Source: Azolla caroliniana
Taxonomy: Eukaryota; Polypodiophyta
Length of the DNA: 64,000 nt
Direction of reading: 5' to 3'
Assembly (NCBI GenBank): GCA_043228905.1
Contig: JBHGNT010000015.1
Location: 19,406,001 to 19,470,000 of the forward strand
Below are positions 44,088 to 55,318 of the stretch, piece after piece. How positions within the stretch are numbered: the first letter of the stretch is position 1; the number at the start of each line of letters is the position of its first letter. Both the position numbers and the translations under genes were made by a program. The notes under the pieces were generated by a model. It worked only from the letters and a program-made list of their open reading frames with translations. It made no database searches and had not been told where the DNA came from.

Positions 44088-46523
44088 TCAACCGCCATAA
44101 AGAAGCTTGCGAACAATGCCTGCAGTATACCTCCCTTGGTGTTCTGCAAAGGCGAGCTCGACATCCGAAGGTGGTTTCGTACCATCACCAGCATATGTCC
44201 CAGCTCCATATGGCGAGCCGCCACGGAGTTCATCTAGCCCAAACATTCCGGCACCGAAAGTGTATCCAACCGGCACAAACAACATTCCATGGTGTACAAG
44301 TTGTGTTATGGCAGTCCATCTGCACAATTACGACAAAAAAATAGCAAATGTTAGTTAAGAAGGCCGAAAATGGTCATGTTCATGCCCATGGGGCATGACA
44401 AAACCTTTTCACCATTCTCATTCATGCTACATAGATATTGTTATAGCATAATACTTGTACTTTGCAGTCATGCCACATGGCTATCATTATGACATGATTG
44501 CTTGTGCTCCGACTTCGAATTATGTAAACTTAATTTGATGCAATTTAACGGCATAGCCATGGACATGCTCATGGTCATGAAAAGCCTGATTTGATGTAAC
44601 ATTATCATCATAATCATGGAAATGCAAACTTTCAGCTGATGGTTATGGAGAAGGCCATGCAAACTATAATTTGATGGTCATAGTCGTAAATAGCATGACC
44701 ATGCTCATGTACACCATGAACATTCCCAAACCCTAGGATCTACAAAACTCAACAAAGTAACCATAGAGCCACTTACGCCATTGTTTCCTGCCCTCCACCT
44801 TGAGTGCCCGTGCTCACAAACAAGCCAGCAGGCTTTCCAGCAAGATCTTGTGTGTGCCAAAGTGATCCTGTTGAATCAAAGAAAGCCTTCATTTGCGCTG
44901 CCATCCCTCCAAACCGAGTCGGAAAGCCGAAAATGAATGCATCTGCAGTGGGAAGTTCAGCCACCGAAATCTCAGGGATATTCCTATTTGTCGGTGGTGC
45001 CTTCATATTCTTTAGTTCATCTGGCGAAAAGGTTTCAGCAACCCTGAAAAGATGTCCCTCTACTCCTTCGACACTGTTTACTCCTTCTTTGATTTTCCTC
45101 GCCAGAGCTTCAATGTGACCATACATGGAATAGTAGCTGCACAAGAGAAATCCCCCGCATCTTAAAAGGGAAGTTTAGATGAAATCAAAATATTCACACC
45201 AAGTTGACAGATATGCCCTGATGATGATAAGTCATGATAATGGTCATGGCCTTGGTGTCAATGAACTAAGACATCAGCCACATGAATAGGAATCAGAATG
45301 CGGCAGCACGTGATTTGCCATGATGACGATGAAAATAATGGAAACAATGGTGAAGGTAGTAGTATGTTCATGGAAATAGTCAAGCCACATGGACATGGTA
45401 TGATCGTGATGGGTCCATGGCCTTGGTGTCTATGATACAAATTAAATTTGAACTAAGACATTAGTCACATGAAGAGAAATCAGAACACGGCACGCATCGG
45501 ATTTGCCATGATGATGATGAGAATGATAGTGATGATGGTAGTATGTTCGTGGTCATGCCACATGGACATGGTATGATGATGATGGGTCATGGAAATGGAA
45601 ATGGACATAAACACTAACCTGATCATGGTATCCTTCTTAAAATCAAAGGTGAACCAAAAAATTAAAATCTACCAAAATGTAATAATAAGTTTCATCTAAT
45701 TTGTAGAGTATCTAAATATTTTAAGCTTTGATTCAAAAACATCTCTAATGTTGGAGGTATCTCTACCTAGTTTAATTCAAAATATGCAAATGAAAAAACA
45801 ATTAACTGAAGTTTTCTGAAAGTTGAACCAAAGTGAAGAAATGTCCAATGTGCAATTTCTTCATGACATCAATGATGATGACAATGTCCATAGACACAGA
45901 ATTTCTTCGTCGTCATGATTATGTTGAGATGAACATGGTCATGTTGATGTTCATAGGGACTGAAATTGGGCATCGGTTCTGATGATGAGGATGGTCATGC
46001 AAAAGGTGAATTTTCTGTTCATGGCCATGGACATTTCTTCATGATCATGATCATGCTCATTGCCACGATGATATTCGGGGACACAGACACATACATGGAC
46101 ATGGTGTCTATCTATGAACAAGCATATCTCTCAAAACCCTTAGACCATATATACAGAAATGAAGCACAGCCACATGCCATTTAATTAAAACTAGGAAACA
46201 AATCAACAAAAGCTCAATTTCTTCAGACCGAACTAAACATGAACATATGATTAAGAGAGAGAAAATGAATGAAATAATAGAGTCACATACATGATATAGA
46301 TCTTGAGATTTGGAGAGGATGCAACAACAGGAACAGGGGCAGCTTCCGAATGAGTCGGTTTTGCAGAGGAAGAAGAAGGGATGGGTCCAGGAGCTCTGTC
46401 ATCATCATCATCCTCCTCATCTTTGGCAATAATCTGAGACTTTCTAGGATCAGAGTTCTGAAGGGAAGAAGATGATGTCTTCTTACTAGGTTTACTGGGC
46501 ACACAACCTCTGCCCTTCCCCAT
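44088..46523 (-). CDS. FQR1: FQR1-like NAD(P)H:quinone oxidoreductase (WrbA type), 3 exons
   Basis: Exons in coding order: 46523-46291, 45136-44777, 44319-44088. They join to 274 codons plus stop with matching phases and GT..AG introns. The N-terminus (MGKGRGCVPSK, then an acidic and Ser/Pro-rich stretch to about residue 70) matches the extended FQR1-like plant subgroup; basic FQR1 proteins are about 200 residues. The flavodoxin fold follows: FMN-phosphate loop YYSMYGHIEALA, FGFPTRFGGMAAQMKAFFDSTGSLW, and STGTQGGGQETMAWTAITQLVHHGM. The enzyme takes two electrons from NAD(P)H through FMN to quinones, avoiding semiquinone radicals, and is commonly auxin- or stress-responsive. The start MG plus Cys suggests membrane attachment by myristoylation (inference). 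Confidence 0.95.
45234..45597. repeat. two ~180-bp ATG-rich repeats in intron 1
   Basis: About 45234-45410 and 45412-45597 share GGTCATGGCCTTGGTGTC, AACTAAGACAT.AG.CACATGAA, GATTTGCCATGATGA and CACATGGACATGGTATGAT. The whole intron (45137-46290) and the next are dotted with short CATGGTCATG/GATGATGAT motifs. Confidence 0.75.
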
Positions 46524-46639
46524 TTTAATCTCCCTTCTCTCTGCCTGCGAGAGGTTCAGGTCAGGTCAATCAATCCCCAAAGCTTCTCAGAAGGATCCGA
46601 TGGATGGATAAGCAGATGGGTTCTTCTTCCTTTTCCTCT

Positions 46640-46715
46640 TCTCCTTCTCCTTCTCCTCTCCTCCTCCTCCTCCTCTGTTTCTCTCTCTGTCTCTCTGTTT
46701 CTCTCTCTTTTGTCT
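46640..46715. repeat. CT-rich microsatellite in FQR1-like leader
   Basis: TTCTCC/TCTCTC repeats on the plus strand, that is a GA-rich leader on the coding strand just upstream of the start codon at 46523. Confidence 0.7.
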
Positions 46716-46749
46716 ATCTGTGAGACAGCTAATAAGTAAAGTCATTTTA

Positions 46750-46929
46750 ACAACACTTTAGAAGTCCAAAGTTACTCATACATTTCTTCAATTCCCAAGG
46801 GTACCCCTCTACTATACTCACCATACCATCTCTCTTACTTCAACACTTTAGAAATCCAAAGTTATTCATACATTTCTTCAATTCCCAAGGGTACCCCTCT
46901 ACTATACTCACCATACCATCTCCCTTTCT
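46750..46929. repeat. 90-bp tandem duplication upstream of the FQR1-like gene
   Basis: 46750-46839 and 46840-46929 are direct copies, starting CAACACTTTAGAA and ending CACCATACCATCTC, with about five mismatches. They lie about 230 bp upstream of the start codon, in likely promoter DNA. Confidence 0.95.
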
Positions 46930-49900
46930 GGGGGGGTTTCTGGGTACCATAGTTTTAGAGGGGACGTCAGTTATCAATAGAGAGGAATGTGCCCATATAG
47001 GGTAATGTGGTAGATACAATTGTTTTAGTGTCTATGATTACGTTACTGGTGTACGTATTCGACTGTAAAGTCGCTTTACCACCAAGGTCTTCCAAGAGCT
47101 TTCCTAGGGTTTCTATCTTTGTATTGTGGTGCCGCTTTAGTACATACCATGTATCCATGAAAGTGCCCCCCTACGAGAGGGATGGTGGGCCGTGGTTGTT
47201 CCTCATAAGCTGAATGGTACCGCTCGACCAGGACGACGCAAGAGGGCATGTGTCGCTTGCTTGTCTTGTTGTCTCAGATTACATGTGAATTTGCGCACGA
47301 AAACTTTTATAATCGCGATGCTTTGGAGCGAGACATTATATGTGGAACAACGATGTGCTCCACCTTTCCCTTGTTATAATAAAATATACATGTCTATGTG
47401 GCACGCAAAAGACAACCGATGTGTATATGTGTGTCTTTTTATTATGTAATGATTTAGAATCCTACCTCTTAGACAGTGTAGATGGAAGAGGACAAGGTAC
47501 ACTCGCTTATGCCCATGAATCACGAAAGAAATACTTTTTCAATTATCACATACTTGCTGCCAGTTGAGACCCTCGGCTTTATTTTTAACCTTGAGTGTTT
47601 TTTTGTTTATAGATCTCTACTTCTATACATTGAAACATATCAACCTTTACACGCTTAGATACGGGGGAAAGGTTTTGCAATGCCACATATTAAACAAGAT
47701 CGTGCACCCTCCAAAGTGTGTGGATGGATATGATCATGTCATAAATTATCTTCATTGTTGTTGGATTTTCCTCTCAAGTCTTACACGTGAAGAAAAAGAC
47801 ATCCTAGAAAAGCCTTAAGAGCCGTTTTCTCATTGTCTTTAAGCATACATGTTTAAAGTATCTTATTTGTTTGTCATGGATATAGCATGTTAACGTACAT
47901 TTGTTTTGCAAATATTACTTTCTTTTTAACGTAGATCACGTTCTCTATGAGTTTGTAGAATATGTTAGTTTCAGAATATATCATGAGTAAAAATTAATGC
48001 AATAGTTGAGGTCAATTTAATCATTTGTGCAATTCACCTGCTAGAGCATGCTCATCTGACATGAAGGGTAGTGATCTTTCCCAATCAACATTGAGATTTG
48101 AGTACCCATTCAAAGTTGATTGAATGTCGTTGTGATGCATCCCTAGGCAAGTACGTCAACTAGATTATTGAGTTCTTGATTCATGTGCAGGCATACTTTA
48201 TTTTCATAGGAAATGTGTGATAATGTGTAATTTGGTGCAAGCATGAAATTTCGCACTATTATCTCGATCAAGGGTTTGTAGAAACTATTCAATAATAGGA
48301 ATCTATCTCTTGGTATGGAAGTACACGGTAGAGTTCTCTACTCGAAAATAGTGACTATTGAAGTGATGGTGATGATGTGTATATGTATATTATCTTTCTC
48401 TAGGCCAGTAATACGACATATGTAACCCCAAAAAGACAACTCTCACATGATAGCATTATCACCAAGAGAGGGAGAGAGAGAGAGTGTGTGTGTGTGTATT
48501 GCATGTAGTATTGAAAAAACTTCCCTTGAATTTAATTAGATTTTTAAGGCAATATATACATATTTGGTCTTTCATAAACACTTCATATGTTCCCGTGGAA
48601 ACACATGGGCTTCACTAAGTTGTAAATGCATTAGTATGTGCATTCAAAGGAAACCAACAATGAATAATAAAGGTGCATCCAAAAACATGATGTGCTAACT
48701 AGTGATTCTTACATGGCCGTTATGTAGGACTCAGCCGAAAAAGAAAAAGAAAAGCCACTAATTGAATGAACTAATTAAAAATAGTTCTAAGACATGGAAC
48801 TATTCTACATAAAACTCTCGATGTATACAACAATGTTTTAAGCTAATCAGGTGAGCACAAATTCAAAACATTATGGAATCTTACGTTTTCGGGAAATTTG
48901 AGACATTTGATAAAAGCAACATGAGTGTTATGTAACACATTGCCTATATTTCATCGTCTTCCAAGCAACAGTTGATTTGGACAATGTTATTGGTTACATT
49001 CTCAATTGACGATTTAGAAAGCATGAATAGCGAGAGCATAATATTTATGGACATTAACAACTAATTATCTAGTGTGTGCATGGCCCTTAACAGTGAGGTT
49101 TTTTATTTGAATATATCTAAGTTGTAAGCCAATATTAGATTCCTCATATTATGAAAGAATGCACCTATACATCATGCTAAGGGATGGTTCTATTGTGACC
49201 ATAATAACTATGTACATTTTGCATGGTTTAAAAAGGAGAAATCAAATAAAGATATCAATTTTATACAATAGATCATTGTGTGAACTAATTTGGATGTTTG
49301 TGGTGGTACTACGGAATAGGGATGAACCCTCCTTGGTCAACGTCTTGTTTGTGGCCTTCAGATTTGCTATAATCCCATTTATATCCGTGACAAACATAAG
49401 TTATTGGATTTGAAAGTGTATACCACCTCTCAAGTTTCATGGTGAAAACAATATTGAATTGGAAAATGAAAAAAGAGAGAGGATATTTTATTTATATGCG
49501 AGATGGTCAAGAGTTCAAACATGTTTTGAACGTAAGTAATTATAGATAATTGGCATTAAACAAACCTTTGCTCTCTAATCAAGTGAATGTAGCATTGGGA
49601 GAAGTACAATTAAGACATCTAAGCACACACATTAACGTAGAATATTGCCCAAGGAACACATATTGTTCCCCCTGAACATCAATGTTGATCATTTGCAATG
49701 ATTTTACAACCCTATGCGATGGAATAACACTTGCGGCTTGTCAAGATACACATAATTAAGTTAAATGTCTTAATTCACATGTTTAATCAATGCTAAATTA
49801 TTGGGGAATACCTATTAGCAAAGCCACACATCTTTTGATTACTAATGCAATAAACATGCAAAGAGGTCCATGTTCTTAAGGTGAAACACATAAGACATGG

Positions 49901-51245
49901 ATACTTAATGAGGATGGACGAAGAGATTTGGCTCTAACTCTAAAATGACAAGGGCAAGAAAAAATGTGAAAAATGGCTAAAAGGGACCTTATAGTCATTA
50001 TTATACCATTCAACCTTTTTACACATAAGTGACTAACAAGTCTTATCTCCTTGGCTTTCTTATTGTTTGTCCCGCTCTCTTGTACCAATCTTGCCACCTG
50101 GGCATCAAGGTATTTATCCATGCTATTAGAAGGTGTATAAATGAATTGTACGCTAGGTACTTAACATCCCCCCCCCCCCTTGGTGGATACCTAATCATGG
50201 CCATCTTTGTTCTAACTTTTGTGGTGCATGATGTGTTTGGGGTTGACTAAAGGTGAAATGTACATATATTACATTCAACGGTGACCGCCGATCATGTTTC
50301 ATATACACTTAAAGGATTCTTTTTACTACCCATTGAATTATGGTATTTCATAGTGTGGGGTGTTGACATAAAAACCTCGACCACATACCTTTTGCATCAC
50401 ACACACTCCTCGGGGGATGTGCATGCGACCATTGATTTTATTTGGGAGGTGTTTTTGATTGAAGAAAGTGGATACATTAGATGTTCCTCCCATTCTTCCA
50501 TCATTAATAGATTGTTCCTAACTTCTATATGCACATCCATCCATGTGCTATATAAATGAAGCTCCTTTTTTTGTATGAAGTGTCGATTATGTACATGTAG
50601 AGTATATTATTGATTATCGATGATTTGCATTTAATAATGTTTGTAGCTTCATTATAATCTTTCCATGTAGTAGTTAATACAATTTATACTACTTGGTGCA
50701 TAATTTTCTCATAACTAGCTTACCCTAGTGGTAAGTTGTTATAACCCTCTCTTTCTCTCTCTCTTTCTCTCTCTCACACACACATGCAAACATTTGTTAC
50801 TGGGAAAGATAGTTTGTAGCTCTCCTTCTTTGTTGGGAGAACTTTCGGTTTATTTTTGGTAGAGTGGGCATAAGAGTGCCTTCAATTCATTTGTTTTATC
50901 TCTCCTACCTTAATCCAAGCTTATAATTATTCCAGGGTTTTACAATTGTCTTCCCTTTTACCTTCTTTACTTGAATTGATTATAATCCAAGTTCATTCTC
51001 ATTGACTTATTTTCTTGTTTTGTGATAAACTAGTTGAATTGATTATCCCATCGGTGCATAATTGTGTCGACTAGAGCGATCTTGAGTTTTTCACATGAAC
51101 CGATGAGGTCTACTAATGATGTAATTCCCCTATGACTTGCCAATGGAGCCCGTGATACAAACTCGTGTGCCCTTAGTGTGTCAAGATACTGCAACTAGAG
51201 TAGCTTTGTTTACTACTCTCATAAGAAGAGTGAAACTAGCGTCTT
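46930..51245. other. intergenic, no gene seen
   Basis: AT-rich. A GA/GT microsatellite lies at about 48472-48500, a 12-C run at 50168-50179 and a CT run at 50745-50775. Short frames have no recognisable content. Confidence 0.5.
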
Positions 51246-51522
51246 GTTGGCCTCAAAAACTCTTCAAATTACTCATATTCTACACGTATAATATGCATTG
51301 TTGGCCTCGAAAACACTTCAAATTACTCGCATTCTATGCATTAAAAATACGGGATGTTCGCCTCAAAAACACTTCAAAGTACACATATTCTACGCATTAA
51401 AAATTATATGATGTTGTGCTCAAAAACACTTCAAACTACACGTTTTCTATGCATTAAAAATATGCGTCATTTCATCAACAACACTTCAAACTACACGTAT
51501 CCTACTTATAAAAACATGTGTC
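51246..51522. repeat. five tandem ~56-bp repeats
   Basis: Units contain CTCAAAAACACTTCAAA.TAC, then ATTCTA.GCATTAAAAATA. Unit starts are near 51246, 51300, 51356, 51413 and 51470; the last is more diverged. Confidence 0.9.
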
Positions 51523-51676
51523 GTTTAGTCAATAACAATAGTGCAATGTTTTCGTTCGAGGAGCAGAGTTTTTGTTATCGACCCACAACTTGGTGATGGA
51601 GCCGAAAACTTTTTTTGTTTTTTGTTTTTTGGTGTGGCCCCCTGGGGAACTTTAGGGTTTTGGTCAGGCGAGGGAA

Positions 51677-51806
51677 GGGGGGGGGGGGGGGGGCACGTAC
51701 CCATACCCGTAGATGTTGTCGATTTTTCGAGAAAGAAGTTTAACGCAAGCCCCGACACAAAGCGGTTTCTTTTTCGTTCCTTGCGGGGGGGGGGGGGGGG
51801 GGGGGG
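51677..51806. repeat. two poly-G runs (17 and 22 bases)
   Basis: G17 at 51677-51693 and G22 at 51785-51806 lie 300-430 bp upstream of the GC-rich gene. Each could form a G-quadruplex. Run lengths in assemblies are error-prone. Confidence 0.85.
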
Positions 51807-51961
51807 TGTCCGGGGAGGTGTGGACGGCATGGCATGATGTGTCGGGTCGGCGGGTCATTTGGCCGGCCGGTCGGCGGTACGTGTGTCCGGGCCGGTCATT
51901 GGCCAGCCAACAACAGGAAGGAGGAGGAGGAGGTGGTGGCACTGAAAGGGCACAAGGCGCA

Positions 51962-51997
51962 GAGAGACACACACAGAGACAGAGACAGAGACAGAGA
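51962..51997. repeat. GAGACA short tandem repeat
   Basis: ACACACAGAGACAGAGACAGAGACAGAGA, probably in the 5' leader of the gene that follows. Confidence 0.7.
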
Positions 51998-52106
51998 ATT
52001 GCCATATCCATTCTTCCTGCAATTCTAAGCAAAATTGGCTGAGCAGAAGTCTAAGGTTTGGCACCATTGGAAGAAGGACTTCGAAGGAGCAGGATATATA
52101 TATGCC

Positions 52107-53270
52107 ATGGCCCCTGCCCAGAAGAAGCCCCTGCCCCTTACCTCTTCATCTTCTTCTTCGTCTTCTTCCAGTTTCAATGGCGATGAAGACGATGGCGATG
52201 GCGATGGCCTGTATGTGAAGGTTTCGGAGTTGCCCGACCACACTCGCCAGGAGCTGCGCCGCCTCCTCCTCTCCACCTCCTCCTCCTCCTCCTCCTCTCC
52301 GCCGCCTCCTCCTCAAACCGAAGATCCAAACCGTGGAGCCGCCGCCGGAGCCGACGAAATCCTCCCCGTGTTCGAACCCAGGCCTTTGTCTGCCCAGCCC
52401 ACCATGGACGAAATCCAGATGTGCTTCGCTCAAGTGGACCTCATGATTCTTATGGAAGCCAACCGCCGCCGCCATAACCATAACCATAACCATAACCAGA
52501 ACCAGAACCAGAACCAGCGTGCGTCCATGACGCCGTCCAGGAGGCCTCGATCTACACCGCCCATCCCATCCTTCCAACGGCCCAGATCATCTCCGGCCGG
52601 ATCGCCGCCATCGCCATCGCCATCGCCGGCCCCCATCTCGGCTTTGCGCCGCCCCCAATCTTGTGCAGCCCTTCGGCCCAAGCCCAAGCCCAAGCCCAAG
52701 CCCAAGCCTGCTCCATCATGGCATCATCAGTGCTGTATGGCATCATCGGATGAATCCCAAGAAGAAGAAGAAGAAGAAGAAGATTGTGGGTTCGGATCGA
52801 GGAAAGAGGAGTATCCGATCCGCGCAGATATCTTGGGTAGAGGAGCTCCAAGAGATGGAGATGGAGATGGAAGGGTTCGGCCCGCCAAGATGCAGCAGCT
52901 GCTTGCGGAGATGGCGGCGACCGAGCACAGCATAGCGGCCGCGAAGGCAGAAGTCGAGGCTCTAGCGAGGGAAGAAGCCATAGCCCGACAACTCGAGGAA
53001 GAGGAGGCAGGCGGGCCGAGGGGGAGCCGGGGGCCGCCTCCTCCTCCTCCTCGGAGTAAAGGCGGCAATGCGCGGGCCAATGCCATCGATCCTCTAATGA
53101 AGAAGAAGATGATGAAGAAGAATGAGAGGACCATTCAAATGCCGGTGTGGACGCCTTCCGGCTCCCGAGGCAAAGCCCCCCATGGCCACCGCCATTACGC
53201 CAACCATTGCACTTTCCGGAGCGAGGAAGAGTTCGACATCTTCCGATCGCCCCCAGGAAAGAAGAAGTAG
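52107..53270 (+). CDS. unknown low-complexity protein, 387 residues
   Basis: I do not recognise this gene. The start is the ATG at 52107 in a strong context (GCCATGG); the frame is open back to 52029 without another ATG, so an upstream exon joined near 52030 is possible. It is far richer in G+C than its surroundings. The protein has a poly-Ser run, an acidic stretch, YVKVSELPDHTRQELRRLLL, poly-Ser/poly-Pro, a non-repetitive MDEIQMCFAQVDLMILMEANRRR, an HN/QN run, a PK run, an acidic run, a likely coiled coil (about 262-302, MQQLLAEMAATEHSIAAAKA..), and a basic end with FRSEEEFDIFRSPPG. The two non-repetitive stretches and the coiled coil argue that it is real. No membrane segment or signal peptide is seen. 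Confidence 0.65.
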   Translation: MAPAQKKPLPLTSSSSSSSSSSFNGDEDDGDGDGLYVKVSELPDHTRQELRRLLLSTSSSSSSSPPPPPQTEDPNRGAAAGADEILPVFEPRPLSAQPTMDEIQMCFAQVDLMILMEANRRRHNHNHNHNQNQNQNQRASMTPSRRPRSTPPIPSFQRPRSSPAGSPPSPSPSPAPISALRRPQSCAALRPKPKPKPKPKPAPSWHHQCCMASSDESQEEEEEEEDCGFGSRKEEYPIRADILGRGAPRDGDGDGRVRPAKMQQLLAEMAATEHSIAAAKAEVEALAREEAIARQLEEEEAGGPRGSRGPPPPPPRSKGGNARANAIDPLMKKKMMKKNERTIQMPVWTPSGSRGKAPHGHRHYANHCTFRSEEEFDIFRSPPGKKK

Positions 53271-54334
53271 CCCCCAAGAAAGGTCCTTATTACATATATG
53301 TATATCCTTTTACATGTCTCTAGGGAATTCATAGGATCCGATCGCTTTCCGAATGTTTGTGGTTAGATCAGGGCCGCAGGGTGGGAATTGAGTATTTTAA
53401 ATTACCTAGTAGCATTCTCTTGATATAAAATGTATACCTATTATGTATTGTCCTCGATGATAATGGCCACCAAGGGCTTCGAGATGATCGCAAACAATCA
53501 CACCCCATGCATCGGAAACATAAGTGCTCTTGGTGTACGAGAAACTGAGCCTTTCTTGGAATCTTGTTTTTTTAGATTTTTTCGAAGAGTTTTTGTAGTT
53601 TTAGCATAGAGATTCATTTCGATTTTCCGAAAACATACTAGGAATGCCATATGTACACATCGAGCTTCTTCTTCCTCTTCTTTTTCGTGGTTTTTGTAAA
53701 GCTTTATGTTGTAGAGAAACTACATAATGCTTGAAAATAACTTTGTCGCGAAATGCGTAGTCTAAAAAGGAAGTATTCATGCCTATGTAAAACTGGTTTT
53801 TAAGAAGGATCTCTCTAGCAAGAGGCATACAATGTCTAAAATTCTTGTGGATACAAAATACGTTAATATTGAGTGGAATGCTGCCCATGACACTTTTTAA
53901 AAAGTAGGTTGAAAGTTTAAGAGTTCGTAATTTGAATTCACATCTTTGAGTATCATGTGTGTCATTTAGTTTACTCATAATGTGCATGGACATGGTTGGA
54001 AGATAGCAATTTTCTCACATATTTCTGATACACGTTGCATATGGAAACCATGTCTCATGCAAATAGTCTATTGGTATGTAGATCCATGCAGATCCCAAAT
54101 GGTCAACGAAGGGTCTCTTGCATCAACATATGTTGGCTATTCTAGATTTTCAACGAGCATGTGAGTTATGTCCTTTTTATCAATTTCTCAGAACAAGAAT
54201 TCATAACATGTGGGTTCTAGCTAATATAAATATATGTATATATTGTCCCCTTACTCATGCATGTGTGTGGACTCTTATGGTTGGAATGGCAAATGGTATC
54301 CATCTGATGATGGAATCACACAACTCAAACTCAA
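53271..54334. other. intergenic, no gene seen
   Basis: Holds the 3' end of the previous gene and AT-rich sequence. Short frames only. Confidence 0.5.
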
Positions 54335-54916
54335 AACATGGTTCATGGATCGATCAAACGAGATACAATTCCAACAATCAAACTCAAGTATGGGATTATG
54401 GATCGAACGAGCTAATTGTCCGACTCAAAACTCAAACTCAAGGCATGGGGGTATGGATCAAACGAGATAATATTTAGACACTCAAACTCAAAGCATGGGG
54501 GTTATGGATCAAACAAGATAATATTCAGACACTCAAACTCAAAGGATGGGATTATGGATCGAATGAGATGTAAATCCGACAATCAAACTCAAGCATGAGT
54601 GATGGATCAAACTAGATAATTGTCTGACTCAAAATTCAAAACTCAAACTCGAACATGGGGTATAGATTGAACGAGACAATTCCTACTCGGACTCGAACAT
54701 GGGTCATAATGGATTGAACGAGATACTCTTGCCAATCAAATTCATAGCATGGGTTATGGAATGATCGAACAAAATATAATTTTGACAATCAAACTTCTGA
54801 GTATGGTTCATGGGATCGAACGAAATAATCATCCGACCCTCGAAACTCAAACATGGGTCATGGATCGAATGAAATAATATCGAGACTCAAACTCAAAACA
54901 TGGGTTATGGATCCAT
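54335..54916. repeat. ~50-bp minisatellite, about 12 units
   Basis: Units resemble ACTCAAACTCAAAGCATGGG then TTATGGATCGAACGAGATAAT. The number of changes rises toward the 3' end. The small frames that cross it come from the repeat. Confidence 0.9.
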
Positions 54917-55318
54917 GCATATAGTACGTAATATACTCGAATGCATTGGAAAACATTCGTTTTCATACGAATACAAACGCACGCGTATGTTACCAAGACA
55001 TTCTTATGTTTTTTTTACAATTTTTACCTTAAATTTCTCACCTTAAAAAAAACATTTACCTTATAATATATACATATAATGAATACAAAAGTATGGTATT
55101 TACCATACTTCGAGGGTGTTTACCATTCGAGAATGCTTAAAAGCATTCGAGAATTCGAATGCACGTATGGTTCATACTATGGATCCATGGCTTCTCTGAT
55201 TAGCAGCCCAAGCTTTTTAGCTTCTCACTTCATTGCATACCCTAGACAGACAGACAGACAAGACAAGACAGACAAGAGAGGTGGAGCTGGAAGGCATGGA
55301 AGAGAGAAATAGACTGTA
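54917..55318. other. upstream region of the glyoxalase I gene
   Basis: AT-rich, with a small palindrome GAATGCTT/AAGCATTC near 55131-55148 and an ACAGACAGACA run at 55244-55275 in the likely leader. No clear TATA box chosen. Confidence 0.4.

Noticed and set aside
50281-50559. 92-codon plus-strand frame
   Set aside because: No ATG context, domain, splice partner or homologue-like pattern; typical of chance frames in this AT-rich DNA.
52146-53277. Long minus-strand reading frames (up to 241 codons) opposite the GC-rich gene
   Set aside because: They are open because the plus-strand gene is GC-rich and made of repeated codons. They show no ordered protein stretch, only complements of the Ser, Pro and Glu runs.
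54335-54916. Possible CRISPR array
   Set aside because: Units are degenerate, have no constant repeat alternating with unique spacers, and the genome is a plant's. It is a minisatellite.
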